This document shows positions 1 to 8,840 of a stretch of DNA of 64,000 nt, piece by piece; the first letter of the stretch is position 1; every line of letters begins with the position of its first letter. The notes below the pieces were generated by a model. That model saw nothing but the letters and a program-made list of their open reading frames with translations. It made no database searches and was not told the DNA's origin. The stretch is from an uncultured Lachnospiraceae bacterium (GTDB lineage: Bacteria > Bacillota > Clostridia > Lachnospirales > Lachnospiraceae). Location: assembly GCA_910588875.1 (NCBI GenBank), contig CAJURT010000019.1, forward strand, positions 1 to 64,000, read 5' to 3'. Position numbers and translations under genes: made by a program.

Positions 1-1
1 T

Positions 2-53
2 GAAACAAAAATGCATACTGTCTGAGCGCAGCGAGTTTATGCATTTTTGTTTC
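2..53. repeat. perfect 16-bp inverted repeat (hairpin)
   Basis: Positions 2-17 and 38-53 are exact reverse complements around a 20-nt GC-containing spacer. The arms are AT-rich and run into T-rich sequence on the plus strand. It lies downstream of the glycogen phosphorylase gene and could be a terminator or one of the dispersed palindromes of this genome (compare 33851-33915 and 57669-57699). Nothing else recognisable lies between it and position 180. Confidence 0.7.
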
Positions 54-180
54 GCATTTAGCAAAATACAGAAGTTTTAGAAATCCTTACATCCCGAAGC
101 GCAAACCAGGCAGGCTCTGTTTCCCCCAGGGGCGACCGTCATTTCCCTTCCTTTGAGGCGTACCCTCTAAACCCCCCCTC

Positions 181-2451
181 TTAACCCAGTGTCTCCCCGG
201 ACAGCCTCCAGATATCCCGGTTATACTCCGCAATCGTCCGGTCGGAGGAGAAAAACCCTGCCTTGCTGATATTCACCAGCATCTTTTTTGCCCAGCCCAA
301 CCGGTCCTCGTAGTCTTTGTAGGCCTGCTCACGCACGCGGGAATAATCCTCATAGTCCAGAAGCGTCATGAACCAGTCCTTATTCATCAGTTCATCGTAA
401 AGCCGCTGCAGGTTTTCCTTCTTGCCGATCTCCATCAGTTCCTCCCCGATGATGAAATCCACAGCTTCCTTGATGTCGTCATTCTTTTCATAGTAGTCCT
501 TTGAGACATAGTCTGCCTTCTCGTAGTGCCGGATAACGGTCTCGCTGGACTCCCCGAAGATATAGATATTTTCCTTGCCCACCAGCTGAGCAATCTCCAC
601 GTTTGCCCCATCCATGGTTCCTAAGGTTACTGCCCCGTTCAGCATGAACTTCATGTTTCCGGTGCCGCTGGCTTCCTTGGAGGCTAAGGATATCTGCTCG
701 GAAATATCGCAGGCAGGAATCAGTTTCTCTGCCTGTGTAACATTATAATTCTCCACCATCACCACCTTCAGGTACGGGCTCACCTGGGGATCCTGGTTCA
801 CCAGCTTCTCCAGGCACAGGATCAGATGGATAATGTCCTTGGCAATCACATAAGCCGGCGCTGCCTTTGCCCCGAAAATCACCGTGATTGGGGTGGTGGG
901 AACCTTCCCTTTCTTGATCTCCAGGTACTTATGGATCACGTAAAGCACATTCATCTGCTGCCGCTTATACTCGTGGAGCCGTTTTACCTGTATGTCAAAA
1001 ATGGAGTTCTCATCGATCTCGATCCCCTGGGACTCCCAAAGGTAATGCTTCAGCGCCATTTTGTTTTGATGCTTGATCTCCAGGAGTTCGCGGAGGGATG
1101 CCTCATCGTCAAACGCACCGATCTTCTCCAGTTCCTTCACATCCTTTTTATAGCCTGCCCCGATCTTTTTTGTGATATAATCTGCCAGTGGATGGTTGCA
1201 GTGCAAAAGCCAGCGGCGGAAGGTAATGCCATTGGTCTTATTGTTGAATTTTTCCGGATACAATTCATAAAAATCCTTTAATTCCGTGTTCTTTAAGATC
1301 TCTGTGTGCAGGTATGCCACGCCGTTGGCACTGAAGCCGTAGTGGATATCCATGTTTGCCATATGCACCCGGTCATCCCCGTCTATGATCGCCACCTGCT
1401 CCCCCGCATATTTCCGGCGGATACGGTCATCTAAGATCTCAATAATCGGCACCAGCTGGGGCACAACCTCCTTCAAATAGGAAATGGGCCATTTCTCCAG
1501 CGCCTCTGCCAGGATCGTGTGGTTTGTATAGGCACAGGTCTTTTGCACAATCTCCACTGCCTCGTCAAAATCGATCCCCCGCTTGGTCAGCAGCCGGATC
1601 AGTTCCGGGATCACCATCGACGGATGTGTGTCATTGATCTGGATTACCGCATATTCCGGCAGGTCATGCAGGGTGCAGCCCCGCTCCACGCATTCATCCA
1701 GAATCATCTGCGCACCGTTGCTTACCATAAAATATTGCTGGTAGACCCTCAGCTTCCGCCCCGCCTCGTCGCTGTCATCCGGGTATAAAAACAGGGTCAG
1801 GTTCTTTGCGATGTCTTCCTTGTCAAAGGAAATCCCCTCCCCCACAATCCCCTCATCCACGCTCTCCACATCAAACAGATGCAGCCAGTTCGTGCGGTTC
1901 CGGTATCCTGTCACAGCGATATCATACAGCCGGGAATGTACGGTCAGGCTGCCAAATTCCACCGGGTAGGAAACATCCCGCCGGATCAGCCAGCTTTTTT
2001 CTTCAATCCACGGATTCGGAGTTTCCTTCTGCAGTTCCTCCTCAAACTCCTGCTTAAACAAACCCAGATGGTAGTTCAAACCGATCCCGGCGCCGTTAAG
2101 CCCCAGCCCGGCCATGGAGTCCAAAAAGCAGGCAGCCAGCCTTCCCAGGCCGCCATTGCCCAAGGATGGCTCCGGCTCTGCCTCCTCCACCTCACAGATA
2201 TCCTTGCCGTTTGCTGCCAAAAGATCCCTCACCTCATCATACCATCCAAGGTTGATCAGGTTATTGCTCAGCAGCTTTCCAATCAGGAATTCCGCCGATA
2301 TATAATAAATTTTCTTCTTTCCCTCGCTGCTTTCCCGTCCGGCAGCTTCCTTCTGCACCAGTGCCAGCAGCGCTTCATACAGTTCATGGTTATTACACTG
2401 GGATATTTCCCTTCCACACTGTTTTCTCAATTCTTCTGCAATTTTTTTCAT
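181..2451 (-). CDS. glgP: glycogen/starch/maltodextrin phosphorylase
   Basis: A 756-residue cytosolic glycogen phosphorylase (GT35). It removes glucose from glycogen or maltodextrin as glucose-1-phosphate, using pyridoxal phosphate. The PLP-binding lysine is near residue 601 in the motif EASGTGNMKF, followed by the conserved NGAVTLGTMDGANVEI. An EPSLGNGGLGRLAACFLDS glucan-binding stretch lies near the N-terminus. The reading frame stays open a further 139 codons upstream, but that part is low-complexity and overlaps the divergent regulator. I chose the ATG at 2451 because AGGAGG lies about 11 nt before it and the family homology starts there. No other glycogen genes are adjacent, so it is a stand-alone degradative gene divergent from an AraC regulator that may control it. 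Confidence 0.95.
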   Translation of the reverse strand: MKKIAEELRKQCGREISQCNNHELYEALLALVQKEAAGRESSEGKKKIYYISAEFLIGKLLSNNLINLGWYDEVRDLLAANGKDICEVEEAEPEPSLGNGGLGRLAACFLDSMAGLGLNGAGIGLNYHLGLFKQEFEEELQKETPNPWIEEKSWLIRRDVSYPVEFGSLTVHSRLYDIAVTGYRNRTNWLHLFDVESVDEGIVGEGISFDKEDIAKNLTLFLYPDDSDEAGRKLRVYQQYFMVSNGAQMILDECVERGCTLHDLPEYAVIQINDTHPSMVIPELIRLLTKRGIDFDEAVEIVQKTCAYTNHTILAEALEKWPISYLKEVVPQLVPIIEILDDRIRRKYAGEQVAIIDGDDRVHMANMDIHYGFSANGVAYLHTEILKNTELKDFYELYPEKFNNKTNGITFRRWLLHCNHPLADYITKKIGAGYKKDVKELEKIGAFDDEASLRELLEIKHQNKMALKHYLWESQGIEIDENSIFDIQVKRLHEYKRQQMNVLYVIHKYLEIKKGKVPTTPITVIFGAKAAPAYVIAKDIIHLILCLEKLVNQDPQVSPYLKVVMVENYNVTQAEKLIPACDISEQISLASKEASGTGNMKFMLNGAVTLGTMDGANVEIAQLVGKENIYIFGESSETVIRHYEKADYVSKDYYEKNDDIKEAVDFIIGEELMEIGKKENLQRLYDELMNKDWFMTLLDYEDYSRVREQAYKDYEDRLGWAKKMLVNISKAGFFSSDRTIAEYNRDIWRLSGETLG

Positions 2452-2538
2452 CTTGGATTTTTCCTCCTTGCTATCCGAGAATATTTCCATGCACTTTAGG
2501 CATCTGGCCTTATTATATGCCCTTCTTTTGTATTTTTC

Positions 2539-2568
2539 TTGCATTATTCCAGGAAAATATGATACAAT
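2539..2568 (+). promoter_or_regulatory. predicted sigma-A promoter of the AraC gene
   Basis: TTGCAT at 2539-2544 and TACAAT at 2563-2568, with an 18-nt spacer, about 40 nt before the start codon of the AraC-type gene. Confidence 0.6.
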
Positions 2569-2610
2569 CCTATCATAACAATTACAAATCCCCGGAAAAA
2601 AGGAGGATTT

Positions 2611-3531
2611 ATGGACATTATCGAGTACGAAAGCTATCAGGAAAAACCCAACCACAACAACATCCCATTCCCCTACCTGACCTATCCCTGCTCCATCCCC
2701 CATGATTTCAGCCAGGTTCCGGCCCATTGGCATGACGAGATGGAATTTATCTACATCAAAAAAGGCCGCGGCATCGTATCCGTGGATTTCCGTTCCCTGG
2801 AAGTGGCAGCAGGAGATATCGCATTCATCTGCCCCGGACAGCTCCACTCCATCCACCAGCTGGGACAATACTCCATGGAATATGAAAATATTATTTTTCC
2901 CCTGTCACTGCTCAATTCCCGCCAGGCGGACCCTGTCTGGGAAACCTACCTTGCCCCCATAGACCTCCGGCGCTTTCGCCTCCTCCCCTGCCTTCACCCG
3001 GATATGCCCTCCTATCCTTTTGTTGCAGCATGCATCGACCAGATTGACGATATACGCCGTACTTTCCCTGGCGCCTACGAACTCCTCATCAAGGGAAAGC
3101 TGTTTGAATTGTTTTTTCAGCTATACCGCCACGGGCTTGTGGCTGCCCCGGACGCGGAAGATCCCGGCCGCCGTTCCAAAGAAAAAGCACTGGAGAAATC
3201 CCGCCAGATCTTAAAATATATCGAGCAGCACTACCAGGAGCCCCTTTCCATAAAAAAACTGGCCGAAGCCGTCGGCTTCAGCCAGTCCCATTTCATGAAA
3301 TTCTTTAAAAATACCTTCGGGACATCCTTTACTGCCTACCTGAATGATTACCGCCTGACCATGGCCTCCCGCCTGCTGCCGGCCTCCGAGGACTCCATCC
3401 TCACCGTAGCGGCGGAATCCGGCTTTGAAAACCTTTCCTATTTCAACCGGAGGTTTAAGGAACGGTTTGGCGTAACCCCCCGTGAATTCCGCCGCCAGGC
3501 CTCCTCCCTCCCGGGCAGTCATCCCCGGTAA
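2611..3531 (+). CDS. AraC family regulator with cupin sensor domain
   Basis: A 306-residue cytosolic transcription factor. The N-terminal half is an AraC-type cupin: the stretch VPAHWHDEMEFIYIKKGRG is typical of the sugar-binding arm. Residues about 200-300 are the two-helix-turn-helix DNA-binding domain (AEAVGFSQSHFMKFFKNTFG, then FENLSYFNRRFKERFGVTP). AGGAGG lies 5 nt before the ATG. It is divergent from the glycogen phosphorylase gene, and such pairs often control the divergent partner, which is inference here. Its last 13 bases overlap the convergent GGDEF gene. Confidence 0.9.
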   Translation: MDIIEYESYQEKPNHNNIPFPYLTYPCSIPHDFSQVPAHWHDEMEFIYIKKGRGIVSVDFRSLEVAAGDIAFICPGQLHSIHQLGQYSMEYENIIFPLSLLNSRQADPVWETYLAPIDLRRFRLLPCLHPDMPSYPFVAACIDQIDDIRRTFPGAYELLIKGKLFELFFQLYRHGLVAAPDAEDPGRRSKEKALEKSRQILKYIEQHYQEPLSIKKLAEAVGFSQSHFMKFFKNTFGTSFTAYLNDYRLTMASRLLPASEDSILTVAAESGFENLSYFNRRFKERFGVTPREFRRQASSLPGSHPR

Positions 3532-4880
3532 AAATCGCATCCGCAGCGCCCATGCTCCTTGACCTGGTAGAGGGCGCTGTCCGTATTCCGGTATAAATCC
3601 TCGGTAAACCCTTTTGCCGAAAATGCAACGCCGACGCTTAAGGAAACCTCTGGCAGGCCGTCCTCAGGGTTTTTCAGGACACGGTTGATATAATTCACCT
3701 TATTCCGGATCCGCGTCTCCTGCTGCGGTGTCGCCTCTACCATCAGCACCGCAAACTCATCCCCTCCCAGGCGGGCCACATAGTCATTGGAACGGAAGCT
3801 GTCCCGCAAAATCCCGGCAACCTTTTTCAGCACCAGATCTCCTGTCTCATGGCCATAGCCGTCATTGACCTGCTTAAATTTATCTACATCAATCAGCAGC
3901 AGCGCCAGGGGGATATCCTGTTCCTTTAAGATCTGGCACAGCTGGTCAAACCCTCCCCGGTTGATTACTCCGGTAAGGGGATCGTGCTCCGCCTTATGCC
4001 GCAGCATCGCTTCATTGGCCGCATTAATCTCATAGATATCGTTATAGGTCAGCGCCAGATATTTAAATTCATATGCACCCGCAATCTCCAGCATCTTATC
4101 CTCCTTGATGCAGCGGATATAGATCTGCAGGGGCTTCACAATCAGCATAATCACCATCACAAAAGTAACGATGTTCAGGATAAAGAGGACACTGATATAG
4201 ATCCTTTGCCTTGTCATGCTTTTCTCCAGTATATGGGCGCTCTGAATCTGGTTCTGGCGTGTCGTCTCCACTGCACTGGTAAAGAAATAAGCAATATTGC
4301 TTCCAATCAATGCCTTGGCATCCTGGTAGGCAGTGCCAAATACCATCTCCCGGGCTTTTTCCCGCATTCCTTCCGGACTAAGCTGCTGGTCTTTGGCGCT
4401 CAGCACCACATCCCTTACCTCCTGGGGCAAGGCTTCTTCACTCTGCCCGGCAGCCTCTGCCACCAGCCTCATGGCATAGAATTCCCGCTGCATCAGTTCG
4501 TTGGACTTTTCCAATGCCAGTTCCAAATAGCGGTGGGCTTCCGGATTATCCTGATGATGCCCCAGTTCCTCCACCGCCCTGTCCCGGCGCCTGGTCACAT
4601 GCAATTCCTCAAAAAAGTCCTTCACCTGCTGCAGATCCTCTGTCTCCACATACAGGCGCACCTTCATCGTCAGGTAATCCGATCCCTCTGTTACCTGGTC
4701 AGCCGCTTTCATGCACTCAATATAATGATCCACAGCAGCGCTCAGGTCGTGATATCCCACCGATATATGGATGGTCACAAAAATAACCAGCACATACAGA
4801 ATACAGGCCGCCAGGATCATCCCGTAATTCATGGTGCGGATGTGTATTCCCTTTATGTTTTTCTTTTCCTTGTTGTCCAT
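3519..4880 (-). CDS. membrane diguanylate cyclase (GGDEF)
   Basis: A 453-residue protein predicted to make cyclic di-GMP. Transmembrane segments lie at about residues 20-42 and 228-250, enclosing an extracytoplasmic helical sensor region of about 185 residues. The C-terminal GGDEF domain (about 290-450) carries an intact GGDEF at 372-376. An RxxD inhibitory site (RSND, 363-366) sits exactly five residues before it, so both catalysis and product feedback look possible. The chosen ATG is 10 nt after the stop of the upstream phosphoesterase gene; a start nine codons earlier would overlap that gene. The two are probably co-transcribed. The 3' end overlaps the convergent AraC gene. Confidence 0.9.
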   Translation of the reverse strand: MDNKEKKNIKGIHIRTMNYGMILAACILYVLVIFVTIHISVGYHDLSAAVDHYIECMKAADQVTEGSDYLTMKVRLYVETEDLQQVKDFFEELHVTRRRDRAVEELGHHQDNPEAHRYLELALEKSNELMQREFYAMRLVAEAAGQSEEALPQEVRDVVLSAKDQQLSPEGMREKAREMVFGTAYQDAKALIGSNIAYFFTSAVETTRQNQIQSAHILEKSMTRQRIYISVLFILNIVTFVMVIMLIVKPLQIYIRCIKEDKMLEIAGAYEFKYLALTYNDIYEINAANEAMLRHKAEHDPLTGVINRGGFDQLCQILKEQDIPLALLLIDVDKFKQVNDGYGHETGDLVLKKVAGILRDSFRSNDYVARLGGDEFAVLMVEATPQQETRIRNKVNYINRVLKNPEDGLPEVSLSVGVAFSAKGFTEDLYRNTDSALYQVKEHGRCGCDFYRG

Positions 4881-4890
4881 CTTGTTTCCC

Positions 4891-6432
4891 CTACTTCCTC
4901 CAGTCATGTAAGTCCTGCCTCACGTCCTCAATCATCTGCCCCATATCCTTTACATACCGGCTGTCCGGAGCGATCCGTTCCCACAATCGGTAAGCCCTGG
5001 TAGCCTGTATCCTGTCCTGGCTCATCCCATTGCCGGCACAATAGGCATAATATAGTTCTCCGTACAGGCCGGCCATCTCCTCCTTCAAGTCCTCAGGGAT
5101 AGCCTTTAGCGTTTTTCGTGCCTGGTTTCCCACAATGCCCTTCATGTATTCTGCCCCGTACTCTTTAAACCTCAGAAGGCGCCCATCCCCGCTTCCCATC
5201 CTGCGGGCATGGCCTTCCACATCCGCCTGCCTCGTCCTGAACTGCATACCGCCATCCGCCTGCCATTCCAGCCATCCGTACTGGCAGGGCGGAATACTGT
5301 ATGGAGGCAGCACAATCTCCTGGATCCCATAGGCATCCTCCGCCGTTCCCGGCTCCGGCTTATGCTTTTTAATCCGTTGGGCATGCAGATGGCCGCTGAC
5401 ATACAAGGGAAGCCCATAGGTTTCAAACAAACCAATCACATCCCTATGGTTCTCCATCGTGCATTCTGTGGTATAAAGGCGGCTTTCCGAGAGCAGGTTA
5501 TGGTGTCCTGCCGGCAATACCGTAATCCCCTCCTCCCGGGCCTGTATCAGCCAGCCTTCCAGCCACTCCATCGTCTCTGGCTTCACTCTCCCGCTGACAT
5601 GGTTATAGTCCTCATACCGGCAGGTGTCTAACATCAGAATCCAATGGGTTTTGTCCAGGGCATACAAATAACTAAGGGAGGATTCATCCCGGCTGATAGC
5701 CTGGTCATAGCCAAATTCATGATATATATCATAAAAGTCCTGTGCCGACTCCAAATACTGTGCTTCTTCCCTCTCCTCCCCAAAATAGGAGGCGGCATTC
5801 CGGTTCTTAATGTCATGGTTGCCGGGGACCACCAATACCGGAACCCCCTCCCTGAATGCCCTGCGCAGCTTTTCTGCCAGTCTCTGGTGGTTTTCCCTCT
5901 CCCCGTTCAAGGTAATATCCCCGGTCAGCACCAGGGCAGAAGGCTTGCTGATAACCGCTTCCTCCACCAAAGTGTCGATCAGTTCGTCACTGAATTCGCT
6001 GATTTTCCCGTCATCCTGCGCCACCATTTCCTGAAATGCCGTCCCGCCGTCATGGGTAGCCCTGCTGATATAGTGAAGATCCGATGCCAGCATTACAGCA
6101 GGCGGGCGGTAAGGCTCCTGATCAGGAACCGTTTCTGTCTCATCCGGCCATTCATCCAAATGCCAGGAATCTCTGTCCGGCTGCCTCGGCCGGCCGGGTG
6201 TCTCTGTGCCCTCCCCCTCCGGCAAAGGGGCCTCCGGTTCTGGTTGCCTCTCTGGTTCCGGCTGTCCTCCCGGCTCCGGGAAGCCATCCTCCCCGGATAA
6301 AGAAGAATCCGAGGAAGCCTCTGGATCCCCTTCCTGCGTCCCGGCCAGCCTCCCCACCGTCATCACAATTGCAAGGCAGCCCAAGAGCAGGAGCAGATAA
6401 AACAAAAACGGTATGTATTTTTTGAATCTCAT
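4891..6432 (-). CDS. membrane-anchored calcineurin-like metallophosphoesterase
   Basis: A 513-residue protein. An N-terminal hydrophobic anchor (about 7-27) precedes an acidic, Pro/Glu/Gly-rich linker (about 31-108) and a dimetal phosphoesterase domain. The metal motifs are in order: ASDLH near 116-120, TGDI near 170-173, PGNHD near 203-207, AGHHNLL near 310 and SGHLHAQ near 347. All the residues expected for a binuclear metal centre are present. It should act outside the membrane on a phosphoester; the substrate cannot be told. It lies directly upstream of the GGDEF gene on the same strand. Confidence 0.88.
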   Translation of the reverse strand: MRFKKYIPFLFYLLLLLGCLAIVMTVGRLAGTQEGDPEASSDSSLSGEDGFPEPGGQPEPERQPEPEAPLPEGEGTETPGRPRQPDRDSWHLDEWPDETETVPDQEPYRPPAVMLASDLHYISRATHDGGTAFQEMVAQDDGKISEFSDELIDTLVEEAVISKPSALVLTGDITLNGERENHQRLAEKLRRAFREGVPVLVVPGNHDIKNRNAASYFGEEREEAQYLESAQDFYDIYHEFGYDQAISRDESSLSYLYALDKTHWILMLDTCRYEDYNHVSGRVKPETMEWLEGWLIQAREEGITVLPAGHHNLLSESRLYTTECTMENHRDVIGLFETYGLPLYVSGHLHAQRIKKHKPEPGTAEDAYGIQEIVLPPYSIPPCQYGWLEWQADGGMQFRTRQADVEGHARRMGSGDGRLLRFKEYGAEYMKGIVGNQARKTLKAIPEDLKEEMAGLYGELYYAYCAGNGMSQDRIQATRAYRLWERIAPDSRYVKDMGQMIEDVRQDLHDWRK

Positions 6433-6546
6433 AATCTAGCCCTTCTTTTCTGTATGGGTGAAATCATATCATATTTTCACTCAAAAAGAAAGACAAAAAA
6501 ACGGAAGGACAAAGGACATACCGCCAGGCCTCCCCCATCCCTCCGC

Positions 6547-6567
6547 TGCCCCCACATCCTGGGGGCA
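6547..6567 (-). terminator. GC-rich hairpin after galK
   Basis: An 8-bp perfect stem (6547-6554 with 6560-6567) with a 5-nt loop, 11 nt downstream of the galactokinase stop codon. It lacks a clear U-tract, so termination is plausible rather than certain. Confidence 0.45.
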
Positions 6568-6577
6568 CAGCCCTTAT

Positions 6578-7867
6578 TTATAGGATTTCATTCACACAGA
6601 CTGCTCCGTATGGGCGGATGCTCATCCGGTAAGCGCTCCCCTCCCCCAGGGCAGCCTCAATATAGGCTATGTACTCCTCTGTCAGGTCATTGGGCAGCAT
6701 AGCCATGATAACCCCTGCAAAACCGCCGCCGTGAACCCGGCAGGCTCCCCGTTTCTTCTCTGCAATGAACAATTCCGTCAATGCCAAAGCCACGGTAATC
6801 CCCTGCTCCTGATAGTTGGAATTTGTATAGCAGTTCTGCAGCCATTTCCATGAAGAGTTGCCGGATGCCGTAATGCCGGACAAAAAGTCCTCAAACCGCC
6901 CTTCCTTTAGGGCAGCCACCTCAGCCTCAACCCGCTTATTCTCCTCAAAGAAATGGAGCGCACGCATCACGGAACGGTCACCGGCAAACTCCCGCACCCC
7001 CTTCAGCTGCCGGATCACCTGCTCTTTTGTGATCTCCGCACACACTTCCTTGCCAAAATACTCTGCCACCTTCTTCATCTCATTCGGCACAGAAGAATAA
7101 TCGGCGCTTAAGTCCGCATGCCCTTTCCCGGTCTGGACAATAATCAGGCTGTGGTTCTTGGAAGCAAAATCAAAATCCACCTTTTCCACCACCGGAGAAG
7201 CCGGATCCAAAAAGTCTATGGTAATCAGCCCGCCCACGGCACAGGCCATCTGGTCTAAAAGGCCGGAAGCCTTGTCCCAATACACATTCTCCGCATATTT
7301 TCCCACATGGGCATAAGCCACGGTATCCATCCGCCCGTCATTAAAGAAGGTATTGATCATCGAGCAGAGCAGCATCTCAAAGGCAGCAGAGGAACTCACC
7401 CCGGCAGAACTGATCACATTGCTTGTGATATAGGCATCAAAACCGCCAATCTCGTAGCCAAACTCTTTAAAGCCCTGCAAAAGCCCCCTCACCAGGTCTT
7501 CTGTCCCTGCCTTCCTCTCGCTGGGAGCCAGATCCTCTAAGTCAACCGTAAATTCCTGATTAAAGGTCTCACTGACTAAATTCACCTGGGAAGTGCCGTT
7601 CTTCGCCGCAATCCCCACGCAGTCCAGGTTAATGCTGCCTGCCAGTACCTTGCCATGGTTATGGTCTGTATGGTTGCCGCTGATCTCTGTCCTGCCAGGG
7701 GACGTAAACATCAGGATATCCCGGTCCCCGTATTTCTTTTTGAATTTTTCCACCATATCCCGGTAACGGCCGGCATTCTCTTCTGCCTGGTCCGCACCAT
7801 AAAGCTTAACCATCAGTTCCTTGGCCGGTTCACTCTCCAATAACCGCAATGTCTCTTCTGCTTTCAT
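6578..7867 (-). CDS. galK: galactokinase
   Basis: A 429-residue cytosolic GHMP kinase that phosphorylates galactose to galactose-1-phosphate, the entry step of the Leloir pathway. The galactokinase signature is at about residues 57-72 (PGRTEISGNHTDHNHG), the GHMP ATP-binding motif at 153-165 (SSAGVSSSAAFEM) and the third GHMP motif near 380-385 (GGGFAG). The frame is open 43 codons further upstream, but the ATG at 7867 has AAGGAGAG just before it. No galT or galE is adjacent. The LacLM beta-galactosidase at 49-52 kb could supply its substrate. Confidence 0.95.
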   Translation of the reverse strand: MKAEETLRLLESEPAKELMVKLYGADQAEENAGRYRDMVEKFKKKYGDRDILMFTSPGRTEISGNHTDHNHGKVLAGSINLDCVGIAAKNGTSQVNLVSETFNQEFTVDLEDLAPSERKAGTEDLVRGLLQGFKEFGYEIGGFDAYITSNVISSAGVSSSAAFEMLLCSMINTFFNDGRMDTVAYAHVGKYAENVYWDKASGLLDQMACAVGGLITIDFLDPASPVVEKVDFDFASKNHSLIIVQTGKGHADLSADYSSVPNEMKKVAEYFGKEVCAEITKEQVIRQLKGVREFAGDRSVMRALHFFEENKRVEAEVAALKEGRFEDFLSGITASGNSSWKWLQNCYTNSNYQEQGITVALALTELFIAEKKRGACRVHGGGFAGVIMAMLPNDLTEEYIAYIEAALGEGSAYRMSIRPYGAVCVNEIL

Positions 7868-7944
7868 TTCTCTCCTTTCTGCGTCCCCGCACGCCCCGGC
7901 GGCGCCCGGAAACTGCCGCAGCATACCTGCTACACCTGTGAAAA

Positions 7945-7974
7945 TTATATCACAGCCCAAGGGGATTAGACAAT
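7945..7974 (-). promoter_or_regulatory. predicted galK promoter
   Basis: On the minus strand, TTGTCT (7969-7974) and TATAAT (7945-7950) are separated by 18 nt, about 75 nt before the galactokinase start. Confidence 0.6.
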
Positions 7975-8006
7975 AGGAATAGGCAACACAAAACATGAAA
8001 AGTCAC

Positions 8007-8840
8007 TCACCAGGAAACCTTCACAAAAAGTTCCCGGATCCCCTCATAATACCCTACTGTCATGACCGTCCGCTCCTCCGATGCCCCTGACACCACATAT
8101 TTTTTGAAATACGGCGTTGCCTCCCCCAGGGGATTTACCTCACTGCAGGCTGAGGGCTCCGGGAGCCCTAAATAATTACACCATGCACGGGCGATAGCAT
8201 CCGGGTCAATCTCCTCCCATCCCCATTCTGTCCGGGCATAAAATTCATAGATTTTCCCGTCATCCGCATCCATATAGATATCCATCAGCCGGTTTTCCTT
8301 GCGCACTCCCCGGATACGGTCTGAAAGACTCAGTTTCCAAACCTCCACATAGCTGCGGGGATCCCTTACGTCAATGGCTGAATACAACACCGCCTCATAG
8401 AATTCCGGCACCGCCTCCTCCACGGATTCCGGCAGGATACCGGCCTCTTTCAGTTCCCTAAGGCCGCGGCTGCACATCCCATATGCCGCCTCGCCGGAAA
8501 TGTCTTCCCCGGAAGGGCTCCTTTGGCTGGTGACAAACGCATAGTTTCCTCCGTTTTCCCGGTAAACTCCACCGGCAAACGGGAGGTTTCCCTGCCCCCC
8601 GTCCTCTGCAGGCGACACACTCCCCAGTGCCTGGGACAGCACATATACCTTTTCCACCGCGCTCAGTTCATAACGGTAGCCCTCCCCGGATGCTTCCGTC
8701 TCCTGCCGGTGGATCTTGCCTAACAGGGAACGGTCCTGGTATCCGGACAAGGCCTCGGGCCCCCAGACCGAAAGGGCCACTGCCAGCCCTACCAGCACAA
8801 CAAAGAAAATATGGATGCCCCTCTTACCCACGCCTGCCAC
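8007..8840 (-). CDS. membrane-anchored protein of unknown function, TCS operon
   Basis: A 277-residue protein I do not recognise. It has an N-terminal membrane anchor (about residues 8-27) followed by an extracytoplasmic region without obvious repeats or catalytic motifs. It is the last gene of the minus-strand operon. Its start overlaps the 3' end of the histidine kinase gene by 17 nt, so translation is probably coupled. Proteins in this position often tune the kinase (as YycI/YycH do), but no specific resemblance is claimed. It may act at the cell surface with the other products of the operon. Confidence 0.75.
   Translation of the reverse strand: MAGVGKRGIHIFFVVLVGLAVALSVWGPEALSGYQDRSLLGKIHRQETEASGEGYRYELSAVEKVYVLSQALGSVSPAEDGGQGNLPFAGGVYRENGGNYAFVTSQRSPSGEDISGEAAYGMCSRGLRELKEAGILPESVEEAVPEFYEAVLYSAIDVRDPRSYVEVWKLSLSDRIRGVRKENRLMDIYMDADDGKIYEFYARTEWGWEEIDPDAIARAWCNYLGLPEPSACSEVNPLGEATPYFKKYVVSGASEERTVMTVGYYEGIRELFVKVSW

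Noticed and set aside
2452..2868. N-terminal extension of glycogen phosphorylase
   Set aside because: It overlaps the divergent AraC gene and its promoter, and the family homology starts at 2451.
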